Below, piece after piece: positions 22,128 through 32,000 of a stretch of DNA of 64,000 bases; position 1 is the first letter of the stretch, and every line of letters starts with the position of its first letter. A program made the translations under genes and the position numbers. The stretch is taken from assembly GCA_949825045.1 (NCBI GenBank), contig OX463820.1, forward strand, positions 4,476,501-4,540,500. Direction: 5' to 3'. This DNA is from Argyresthia goedartella (Eukaryota; Arthropoda; Insecta; Lepidoptera; Argyresthiidae). The notes under the pieces are model-generated. The model did no database searches. It had not been told where the DNA came from and worked only from the letters and a program-made list of their open reading frames with translations.

Positions 22128-23262
22128 TAATATTTGCAATATTCGTAATGAATATTGGAAATGTAAGAGTCCTCCTCTTATTCTCAATAGTTTCCGAAAG
22201 CTTAAAAACATCGAGGACTCCTGCCCAATCATCCGAAAGGATAAATTACCATTATATTGTTTCCCCCTGCCAACTGTCCTCTTCACTCCGAAAATTATTT
22301 TGGATCTTAATATTGTAAAAGGTTCTCCTTTAGCAAACTCGTCCTTCAACTCGGTTTTAAGATCAAGATGGGAAGACTGGCAATATTTTTATACTGACGC
22401 CTCCAGGCTGGAAGAGACTGTTCCGACTGGTGTCGCAGTATACTTTAAAAATTCTAAAATAGAAATTAAACTTCAGAGCCCGCCTCAAAGCTCAGTGTAC
22501 ACAGGAGAATGCCTTGCGATCTTGGAAGCTTGCTCGTTTATTGAATCCCATAATATAAGACAATCTTTAATAATTTCGGACTCCAAAAGTTGCTTACAAG
22601 CCCTCCAACAAAACCAATTTAAATCAAAAGTGCATAGTAATATTATTATGGAAATCAAAAATATCCTTTATAAATGTTCCCAAAAAAATTTTGCTGTAAT
22701 TTTGGTTTGGATCCCTAGTCATTCTGGCATTATTGGTAATGATCACGTTGATGAGTTGGCTAAACGTGCGGCCTTAGATAATAACAGTAATCGAAAGTAC
22801 TTCTCTAACCACTGTTATGACTTGCTCAGCATTCCCGGTAAAGATCTTCAGAAGACTTGGTCAGATGTGTGGCATGAATCAAGTCGAAATAAAGGAGCTT
22901 TTTACGCTTCAATTCAGCCAAGTATTCCAAGCAAACCATGGTTTTTCAATTTTAAAAAACTACCAAAGATATTAGTGACAATTTTATGCAGAATACGCTT
23001 AGGTCACTGCTGTTCTCCAGTGTTTTTAAAGAAGATAAAAATCAGAGATTCCTCCATTTGCGAGTGCGGTCTTGAGGATGGGTCCGTTGACCATATTTTC
23101 TTTAACTGCCCCATTTATGGCCTTGATTCCTTGTACTCCCTAATACCCTCAATCGGTCTCCCTATCCCTACTAATATTCGCCATCTTCTTTCTCTATTCC
23201 CCAACCCAAAGATAGTATTTTTATTAGCTAAATTTATCCATATTAACAAAATAAAATTATAA
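22128..23262 (+). pseudogene. LINE B RNase H and zinc-finger C-terminus
   Basis: From 22300 onward the frame gives FYTDASR, GECLAILEA, IISDSKS and PSHSGIIGNDHVDELAKRAA, with the four acidic RNase H residues (D, E, D, D) in place. A CECG...VDHIFFNC zinc-binding tail follows, as seen at the end of many such LINE proteins. The domain itself looks intact. The link to the reverse transcriptase is broken by the frameshift near 22110. About 250 bp of 3' UTR follows the stop. Confidence 0.85.
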
Positions 23263-23518
23263 TAGATATGTATCCCCTTCCTTCCCTTTATGTTATTGTG
23301 TTGTCCCTTAGTTTATTTTGTGTGTGTTATGTATATATTGCATGGAACTAACCGATAATGTAAAACTTTATTTCGGATAGACACCTACTAAAATGTATTC
23401 GGCCAATTTAAGATTTGCCCCGCGTCTCTTCACATGTGCCTCCACTACATGATACTGGCAGAAATTGTCTGGCAATAGCAGGACAGATTGCCATTAGTTA
23501 AAAAAATGAAATGAAAAT

Positions 23519-23805
23519 GACCATGAAGCGAAAAAATATAATTTAACTTTGAGAATCGAGGGTTGTAAGAAGCAAAGTACAAAAATTCATACCCACGCGA
23601 AAATAGAATCGACTTGTGTGTAACCCGACCAAAATGCGAAGTGCGGTGAGGAGACCGCGTCGCCGACGAATCATTTCTTGATTGCAGTCACCTCAGCCTT
23701 CTTGACGCCGGCGCCGGGACGACGTTTGGGTATTGGGGCAGGTGGCGCTGCAGCAGGAGCACCAGCCGCCGCTGGCTTCCGCGCAGGAGCGTCCTTGCCC
23801 CTGGG
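23519..23805. repeat. 287-bp direct repeat, right copy
   Basis: The partner of 20543-20829. Here the sequence continues directly into the ORF1 frame of the outer LINE, so this is the copy on the 5' side of that element. Confidence 0.85.
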
Positions 23806-24495
23806 CTCAGTGGCAGAAGATGGATATTTGTCAATCAACTCCTGCAGCTCCATCATCGACTCGACCTTTTGCCTGCACTTGTTTGGGAGCAACAGGACGA
23901 TCCTGCCTTCCGATGATCAACAGTTCCGCATGCCGAAGTGCTTCCTGCCAGCTGCAAATACCTCATGTCTCGGCTTAGTCAGGAATTCTGACAAAGATAT
24001 GCCTGTCCCTTTCAATACAGTCTTGCCTTTCCAGGCTTCTGACCGGGACTTGAAGGACATAAACCTGACAAGCAATGGACGAGGTTTTGATGCCTTGCTC
24101 TTTGACCCAAGCCTATGGGCGACACCAACATCCAAAGCGCACTGTGGTGGCAACTTCATTTGGTTGCGCAACACTGCCCGAACAGTTTCATCAGCCTCCT
24201 CATCACCTACCTCCGGCACTCCATGCAAGAGAAGGATCTTGCGCTGTGATGCCTGCTCCAGACGGTCTTGTCCTACCAGCAACAGCTCCATTTGGCCGCG
24301 CACCAAGTCCAAGGCACCCCACACAAAGGCCTTGAACTCCGTAAATTCCTGGGCAATGGTGCTGATCTCTTGTGGGTTACTTGACAGTGACATTGTGGCT
24401 TTCTCCTTGAGATCCTTCTCATATGCTGTCATCTGGGTATTAAAAGTGGCCTTGGTCTGCTCCATCTTCTTGTCGAGCATTGTGTACAAATCCAT
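23671..24495 (-). pseudogene. Outer LINE ORF1-like protein, frameshifted
   Basis: On the minus strand, ATG at 24495 starts a frame with a coiled-coil N-terminus (KKMEQTKATFNTQM, AYEKDLKEKATM), followed by KILLLHGVPEVGDEE and LDVGVAHRLGSKSKASKPRP. It ends near GRKHFGMRNC at 23917. After a frameshift the protein continues as PNKCRQKVESMMELQELID to an Ala/Pro-rich tail and stop at 23671. The HGVPE...RLG pattern is common in LINE ORF1-like proteins of insects. It lies at the right place and orientation to be ORF1 of the outer LINE. Confidence 0.7.
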
Positions 24496-24686
24496 GACTG
24501 TGTTCTAGTGATGAATTGAGGTGAGATGTTGAGATGTAAATTATTGACCCAGTGTAATGGGGGGTTCAGGCCTAGTTTTTAATGAAAATTATTTCCATTA
24601 ATTAAGGATTTAGATTTTTAAATTAAATTATTTACAGACACACAATTTTTTGTTGTTTACTTTAGGCTACCCTCCTCAAAAAAAAA

Positions 24687-24729
24687 GTTCCTAGGAACAC
24701 GCAGATGAAGTTGCGGGCATCAGCTAGTA
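24687..24729 (+). repeat. Right half of the split dispersed repeat
   Basis: gttcctaggaacacgcagat followed by gaagttgcgggcatcagcta matches the end of the uninterrupted repeat (61518-61560, inverted) and completes the left half at 11581-11722. It marks the 5' boundary of the outer LINE. Confidence 0.8.
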
Positions 24730-24928
24730 AAAAATAAACCTATATAAAAGCCAGGGCTATCCAAGAAATGGCTGGCACTGTAAAATAAACGGTCAAGTGC
24801 GAGTCGGACTCGCGCACCAAGGCTTCCGTACACACTTGTTTATGCAAAAAGTTCATCTATCATGGGAATCCAGTCTCGGAAATCAAATTGGTTTCATAGT
24901 GAAAGTTGATCAGAATGATGCCCTCATG
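24730..24928. other. Short interval between the two transposon nests
   Basis: About 24790-24830 is the dispersed repeat core ggtcaagtgcgagtcggact, cgcgcaccaagg, ttccgta, of which another copy lies at 49087-49124. The stretch ends with the target duplication ccctcatg (24921-24928) of the hAT element. Confidence 0.6.
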
Positions 24929-24929
24929 C

Positions 24930-26063
24930 AGAAGCGGCGTTAGGGTAGGGCGCGTTTGGGCGACCGCCCAGGGGCGCCGGATGAGAGGGGGCGCCGCAGG
25001 CGCCCCTTTTTATTCACTCGCTCAAACCGAATTACTCCCAGTTTCCCTAAGTTAAGGGAAAAAAAAATATATCGGCCACACTAGGATGGAGCACTGGGCT
25101 GAGTTCAGAAACATCGCCCGCTCACGCCCGCCGACGCACCAGTCCGTTCAGAAAGTCAGTGCGATCATAGATTTGTATGGGGAACTGTCATCGGGCGACA
25201 TTCGCCCGACAATAATAACACTCATTGCGATGTTTCTGAACCCAGCCCTGGACGCAAAGTTCATTTTACCGAGAATCCCCGACCATAGAGAAACACATTA
25301 TCTATCTCTTTTTAACATGCTTATTAAAAGAGTGGGCGCTATTTTTGACAAAGCGAAGCGAAACACACAACTTGCACTCAGCTTATTCTCATTTATAAAC
25401 GAGTAAACGCACTTAAAACAGTTATTCCAAATATTTAAAAACAATAAAACGCAGTAGGTAAATCAGACGTTCCACTCTTGGTTCCGAGTCGGAGTAGGTA
25501 CCGAGTGACATTAGTTTTACCTGGAAAGTTTAAATAACAGTGTACAATTACGTTTTTTGACGGATCATTTCATAAGGTAAGCACAAAACTTTTAACTATC
25601 TTACACTCTATTTTAACTTTTTCTCTCTCTGCTATTTATCCATCGATCTCTAATGACATTTTGTTTGTATGTTTTAAACGTTTGGCGCGGTATAATCTCT
25701 GGAACATACTATATTGATGAAATTTTAATACGGAGACAAATAGATCCCGAGTAGGAAATACATAGATTACTTAACTACTTTTTAATGCGAGAAAAAGTCT
25801 CATTCCCATGGGAATGAGTGGGTGATCGTGATTTTTTCGTCCAGATGTGTCCCAACTTTTTTTCTCATAGTGGACTGAAAAGAGCTCTTGATTTTTCGTG
25901 GTAGGTAATGATTTAAAAAAATCAGAAAATAAGACAAAAAAGAAACGCTATTATAATGAAGTTTTGTTATGAGTACTTATTAAATGTATTTGAGAAATGA
26001 TTTTAAATTCACAAAGATTTCTTTTGTTGCAGATTTTATTAATTACTATCCAATTAGTATAAA
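24930..26063 (+). other. hAT 5' non-coding region with an internal inverted repeat
   Basis: Before the transposase start this region is first GC-rich (24950-25010), then holds a 22-bp inverted repeat with one mismatch: gggctgagttcagaaacatc at 25096 and its reverse complement ending 25248. The open frame at 25086-25406 spans these repeats and shows no domain, so I do not call it a gene. The rest is AT-rich leader, ending with a possible acceptor (tgttgcag at about 26025-26032) before the ATG at 26064. Confidence 0.5.
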
Positions 26064-27287
26064 ATGTCTGAAAACGCTGATCTTATAAAAAAAAAACTAT
26101 CTGGGGCAAATTATAGAAAACGAAAAGCAAAAAAAGAAAAGGAATTAAAAAAAGCAAAAAAGTTTATGAATATAGATAAATATATCACAACAAAAAATCA
26201 AGACCTGAATGTGGCATCTACATCTGGAATACCAACGAATGCATCGATAGTGGAGCCTCTGTCTGAATCCGATCAGATAGCTGTTGAAGAGATTGTGGAC
26301 GAAGTTTCCCAAAGTGGGGGAACAAGTGGTGCTATGATTACAGATGCTGCTCAGAATGACTCCAATGGTGATGTACAACAAATACAAATGCTAGATGACT
26401 TTAGTACTGTTGTCCCGAATATAACGGATCCAGCCAATTGGCCACTCATTCGAAATAGCAAAATCATTGATCATATAATAACTAGTGGCCCAGTGCAAAC
26501 TCACATTGATAATTATCCGAAGAATGATACAGAGCGACATTTCTCTAATTCGCATTTCATAAAAAAACTAGCAAACAATGAAACAATTCGGCGTCGATGG
26601 TTGGTATACTCCGTTTCTAAGGATCGAGTTTATTGTTTTTGTTGCCGGCTATTTGATATTAGTTCAACGTCGAGTTTAGTATCTGAAGGATATAACGACT
26701 GGAAACACTTGTCTGAAATGTTAAAAAATCATGAGAATAGCATTTCACATAAGAAGTTTTACCTTTCATGGATTGATACTGAGCTACGATTAAAAACAGG
26801 AAAAACAATCGATTGCCAAGAGCAACATTTGATTAGAAAGGAAACCACAAGATGGAATAATGTTTTGTCTAGATTGATGCATATAACACTCTATTTAGCT
26901 GAAAACAATATGGCATTCAGAGGTTCTTCTGACAAACTATACAAGCCAAATAACGGAAAGTTCTTGGGATTAGTACAACTACTAGCCAAATTCGATCCAG
27001 TTATGCAGGAGCACTTGCGATTAGCTATGAAAGGTGATGTCTCAGATCACTACTGCGGAAAAGACATTCAAAATGAATTAATAGAGCTGATGGGTGAAAA
27101 AGTGAAGTCAGAAATCATATCACGCGCAAAGAAATCAAAATATTATTCTATTATAGCTGACTGTACTCCAGACATTAGTCATGTAGAACAACTTTCACTG
27201 ACAATACGATTTGTTGATTCATCATCAGATTACAATAAAATATCAGTAAAAGAGCATTTCATAGAATTTATACCTTTACAGGTATAA
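26064..27287 (+). pseudogene. hAT transposase, N-terminal part
   Basis: 407 codons. A Lys-rich N-terminus is followed by a TTF-type zinc-finger region (about 145-235: RVYCFCCRLF ... WKHLSEMLKNHENSISHKKF) and the start of the RNase-H-like catalytic core (YYSIIADCTPDISHVEQLSL, with the first catalytic aspartate). This architecture is usually annotated as zinc finger MYM-type protein 1-like in insect genomes. The frame ends at 27287 because 26 extra bases are present. The direct repeat tttatac(c/a)tttaca at 27267-27280 and 27293-27306 brackets them. Confidence 0.85.
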
Positions 27288-28504
27288 ATTCATTTATACA
27301 TTTACATGAGTCGACTGGTGAAAAACTGACTGAAGTTATTATTGATGTTTTAAATAAACACGAACTGGAAGTGAACGATTGTAGGGGTCAGGGTTATGAC
27401 AACGGAGCAAATATGAAAGGAAAAAATATTGGTGTTCAAAGGAGAATTCTGGACATAAACCCCTTAGCTGTGTATGTCCCTTGTGGCTGTCATAGCTACA
27501 ATCTCGTACTATGCGATGCCGCTAAGTCATCCGTAAAATCGGTCACTTTGTTTGGGGTACTTCAGAGGTTGTTCACATTGTTTTCAGCTTCTGTTTATCG
27601 ATGGAAAATTCTAACCGATCGCTTGGGATTATATACTTTAAAAAAGCTTAGTGACACACGATGGGAAGCAAGAATAAGCAGTGTTAAAGCAGTCCGTTAT
27701 CAAATTAGGGCCATCCATGATGCATTGATTTATTTGGCAATTGAAACACAGCACACTGATGTCCAAATATCTCATGAAGCTACAACTCTAGCCGAACAGT
27801 TAAAAGATTTCAGCTTCATTGTTTCATTGGTTGTTTGGTATGACATACTTTTTCAAATTAATGTCGTCAGTAAATCTCTACAATCAAAAGATATGGATCT
27901 CAGTAAATGCACAGAAATGTTAAAAAAATGCTGCACTTTCTTGGAAGAATATAGAAATACAGGCTTTAAAAGCGCCATTTTAACTGCGAAGGAATTGGCT
28001 GAAGAACTGAAAATTGAGCCTGTGTTTAGAGCCACAACAAGAATTCGATTTGTCAAGCGTCAAGCTGGTGAAACTGCCCGCGACGAGCCTATAATTTCTC
28101 CAGAAAAAAAAATTGTGATTGAATTTTTCAACGCTCTCTTGGACACTACATTAATTTCAGTTAATGAAAGATTCGAACAGTTAAATGAGTACTCGGAATC
28201 TTGGTCTTTTTTGTATAATATAAACCAGATTCCGGAAAAACCCGAACTTGTCAAACTGTGTGGTGATCTCCAATTGAAATTAACTGTAGACTCTAAATCA
28301 GATATAGATGGTTGCATGTTATGTGATGAACTCGTAAGCCTGAAATCTTTTTTGCCTAATCAAAATCTGGTTACCCCTGCTTATGTTTTAAATTTTATCA
28401 AAGATAACAACTTACAAGAACTGTATCCAAATGTATGGATAGCATTGCGAATATTATTGACTATACCTGTAACGGTTGCTAGTGGGGAGAGAAGTTTTTC
28501 TAAG
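27288..28504 (+). pseudogene. hAT transposase, middle part up to the BEL insertion
   Basis: After the 26-bp insertion the protein resumes as HESTGEKLTEVIIDVLNKHE, then CRGQGYDNGANMKG (second catalytic aspartate) and CGCHSYNLVLCDAAKSS. It reaches the start of the hAT C-terminal dimerisation domain (LYPNVWIALRILLTIPVT, SGERSFSK). The stop just after SFSK is created by the BEL LTR and is not native. The last five bases, ctaag, are the BEL target duplication. Confidence 0.85.
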
Positions 28505-28779
28505 TGAAAATGGGTGCCCCAAATAATAGGTGTTTAGTTTTATCTGAAGATATTTAATTCGGTTTGTACAAGGTATTCGCAGCTCGGGCTCTAATGCGAG
28601 AATGGTGGTTAAATCGAGTTGAACGGAATTTATAAGATATGGTTAATTAGCGCCATCTAGCCTTTATTAGTCGAACCACCTCTAAAGGTATTGATTTAGG
28701 GTATAGTTGTGGGTGAGGTGGTTCGTACTATGGAAGACTAGATGGCGCTGTACATTGATGCTATGATGTCATTTTGACA
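28505..28779 (-). repeat. BEL/Pao LTR (3' LTR of the element)
   Basis: 275 bp, starting TG and ending CA in either reading. Contains nested inverted repeats: agcgccatctag/ctagatggcgct (28651 and 28737) outside gaaccacct/aggtggttc (28674 and 28717). Identical to 35085-35359 by eye. Confidence 0.95.
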
Positions 28780-29049
28780 TACTCCAGAGCGCCTAAACTC
28801 TACTAGGTATACAAATATAACTGTAATTTATGAATGTGACTAGCTAATTTATTAATAGATTTATGTATACTCCTAGCGTTCTGTTTTAGTTACCTACCTA
28901 GAAAGATTCTAGATCTTATGAAGAAAACACAAGAGAAGTATTTTTTTATTAAGTAGGCAGTAGTTAATTAGGTTACATTTCACTTGTTTGTGTAATAAAG
29001 TGATTAATTAATTATATAGTCCCTGTCTACCTACACTGATTACTTAGAA

Positions 29050-32000
29050 CTAATAGTCGGTATCTGACAGAGAAATAGGTAAGGGGCAAATATTATTGAA
29101 GGCTCGTTTGATAAGGCCTTTTGTTGTTTGGATGACGGCGACCCTCGTTTCGCCATCTTGACCGTCTTGTGTCTTCGCGATGCGTCCCAACTTCCACTGG
29201 CAGGGTGGTAAGCGATCGTCCTTCACCAGCACGATTGAGCCGACGGTGAGGTTAGGTCCCTTTGTGCTCCTCCACTTGCACCTCTGCTGTAGGAGACCCA
29301 GGTACTCTCGAGACCACCGCTTCCAGAAGTCCTGTTGTATCTGTTGGAGTTGTTGGAAGTGATTTAACTTATTCCTTGATACATCTTGGTATTCGTAGTC
29401 CGCCAGAGACGTGTACGATCTACCGATCAGAAAGTGAGCTGGCGTAAGAATGGGAAAATCATCATTATTAGCATTAGGTATGGGACACAATGGGCGCGAG
29501 TTTAATATTGCCTCAATTTGAGTAAGAACCGTAGAGAATTCTTCAAATGTTAATAAGGCTTGACTTAATACCCTCTTAAGATGAAGCTTACAGCTGCCAA
29601 TTGCAGCTTCATGTAGGCCGCCTAGATGCGGGCTGTAGGGGGGTAAGAATTTCCAGGAAATACCTTCGTTTGCAAGGAAGTTGGTAAGTTCGCTAAAATT
29701 TTCGTTTAGGTATCTGTATAGTTCTACTAAATCATTATTTGCTCCACGGAATGTGGTCGAGTTGTCACTTACCATTTGACTTGGTTTACCTCTTCTGCAT
29801 ATGAATCGCCGGAAGGCGGCAATAAAGGCTTGTGATTCTAAACCTGAAACCAACTCAATGTGAACTGCCCTTGTCGATGAGCAAACAAACATAGCTATCC
29901 AACATTTGTAAGACTTGAAACCACGCCCCCTTCTATCTCGAATTGAATAGGGCCCAGCATAATCACAAAATGTTGTGTGGAATGGCGGTGAAGGAGTAGT
30001 TCTTATTGTAGGTAGTTGACCCATAATGGGTACGTGTATGAGTGGTTTTGCTTTGAAACATGTAACGCATTTGTGTACAATTTTGTTAGCCAGACCTTTT
30101 CCATTTAATGGCCAGTACTGCTCTCTCATGCATGCTAGCAGTAGCTGTGGACCACAATGGAAGAGTTTGATATGCATGTTTCTCATTATAGTTTCAGTGA
30201 GTATGTGTTTTGGATGCAAAATTATAGGATGTTTTTTAGTTTCGGGAATGTTTGATAGGTTTAACCTTCCTCCAACTTTCAACAGGCCATCTTCAAAAAA
30301 CGGGTTAAGGCATTTAATATTTGATGACGTTGGTATTGATTTATTCTGACTTAAAAGTTTGTATTCAATAGGTAGTGATGTTATTTGTGCGCGCATAATT
30401 AGTTTATGCATCGAATCATTTAATTCTTGAACGGACAGCGGTCCGCTTATTTTATTACAAGGATTTTGTAGGTTATTGATGAATCGCAGAGTATAGGCAA
30501 ACACTCGCGATAATTTTTTGTCGTTTGAATATTTATGAAACAATTTATCTATGAAATTATTCTCGATGTTTGTTGGGTTAACTAAGGATATAGTTTGTTC
30601 TGTGTCCTTTGTTTGTATTTGTGTGTTAGTTTGATTGTGCAGAGGCCACTGCGCCGTTTGACCAGATAGCCAGGCGGGACCCGACCACCACAGATTGCTT
30701 TTTCTTAATATATGAGGTTGAATTCCTCTCGATATAATGTCAGCTGGATTTTCAGCCGAACACACCCAATGCCAGTCTTCGATCTTGGTTGATCTCTGAA
30801 TTTCCGCTACTCTGTTACTGATGAAAGTACCTAGTTTAGGTGGCGGTGTTTTTATCCACGCCAATACCACCTGTGAGTCAGACCATAGGTATATTTTACT
30901 GACTCGTTTGGCGAGGTTATTGCCTTGTGATTCCATTACTTGTGATAACAATACCGCTGCGCGTAATTCTAAGCGGGGTATTGTTTCCTCTCTAGCAATT
31001 CTAGACTTTGTGCATAACAAATGCACCTGTATATTACCTAAATTATCAATGGAACGTAAATAAATTGCAATTCCGTAACATGTTTTTGAACTATCTGCAA
31101 ACCCATGCAGTTCTAGTGTTACGTAATTGTTTATGATTGTGCGTCTCGGTATGGATAGATTGTTTAAAGAAAATAGACTCCTATAGTAAGATATCCATTC
31201 TCTTGTTAAAGCGGGCGATAGGGTTTCGTCCCATGAAGTTTTATCCTGCCATAGTTTTTTAATAAAACATTTAGCTGTCACTAAAACGGGACTAATTAAG
31301 CCCGTAGGATCATAGATAGCTGAAATTATAGACAGGACCTTTCTTTTCGTAAGTCGATCTGGCATTGGTTGTTCTTTGAATGAGAATTGTAAACAATCTG
31401 TGTGGCTGCACCATGTGATACCTAATAGTTTGTGTGTGTTATTTCCGCTCTCGGTCGGATTTGTTGAGTCGGTGTTACATACCTTTTTTAATATGGTTTT
31501 TGAGTTCGACTTCCATTTTCGTAGATTGAAGCAGGCTGTACGCAGGATGGCCGCTACTTGCGTTGCTGTCTCGATTAGCGCTGCTTCGTCGTCGCCTCCA
31601 TAGATCCAGTCATCGTAGTAGAATGAACCTTTTATTGCTTCGGCTGCTGTAGGGTATTTACCTTCGAATTCGGTTGCTAGCTGCAGTAGGCATCTCGTGG
31701 CTATGTAGGGGGCCGCCTTCAAGCCAAAACTGAGAGTAGTTAATGTGTAGGTACGTAGAGGATCGGTTGAGTTTTCCCTCCATAGTATATTTTGTAGGTT
31801 TTGTTGTGATTGATCAATATTGACCTGGCAAAACATTTTCTGTATATCTGCATTTACTACAAATTTGTAAGTTCTAAATCTTACTAGTATATTGATTAGG
31901 CTATCTTGAAATATCGTACCCTTATATTGAATATCGTTAAGCGATTTTCCAGTGTCTGTTGGACATGATGCGTCAAAGACAACCCTCACTGGGGTTGATA

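Larger units (their letters stand above)
20830..23518 (+). mobile_element. LINE B: 5'-truncated LINE with RNase H domain
   Basis: It begins inside a reverse-transcriptase frame at the canonical DSAPGMDGFPYSFL segment and ends with the short A-rich tail aaaaaaatgaaatgaaaat. It lacks an endonuclease and ORF1. The C-terminal RNase H and zinc-finger region resemble I/R1-like LINE groups. It lies in plus orientation within the outer minus-strand LINE, between the two 287-bp direct repeats. ctcag at the 5' junction is also the next sequence of the target, suggesting microhomology at the truncated end. Confidence 0.8.
11723..24686 (-). mobile_element. Outer CR1/jockey-type LINE, near full length, split by two later LINEs
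   Basis: On the minus strand it runs from a 5' end near 24686 through ORF1 (24495-23671) and ORF2 (20116 to 12046) to a 3' end with a (TTCA)n tail at 11723-11746. Removing LINE A with one TSD copy (5137 bp) and LINE B with one direct repeat (2976 bp) leaves about 4850 bp, a normal full LINE length. Both ends abut the halves of one host repeat. A short microsatellite tail is typical of CR1-like LINEs. All frames carry disruptions, so this copy is dead. Confidence 0.8.

Noticed and set aside
25086..25406. 106-aa frame in the hAT 5' region
   Set aside because: It spans an inverted repeat and shows no similarity to transposase or other proteins I know.
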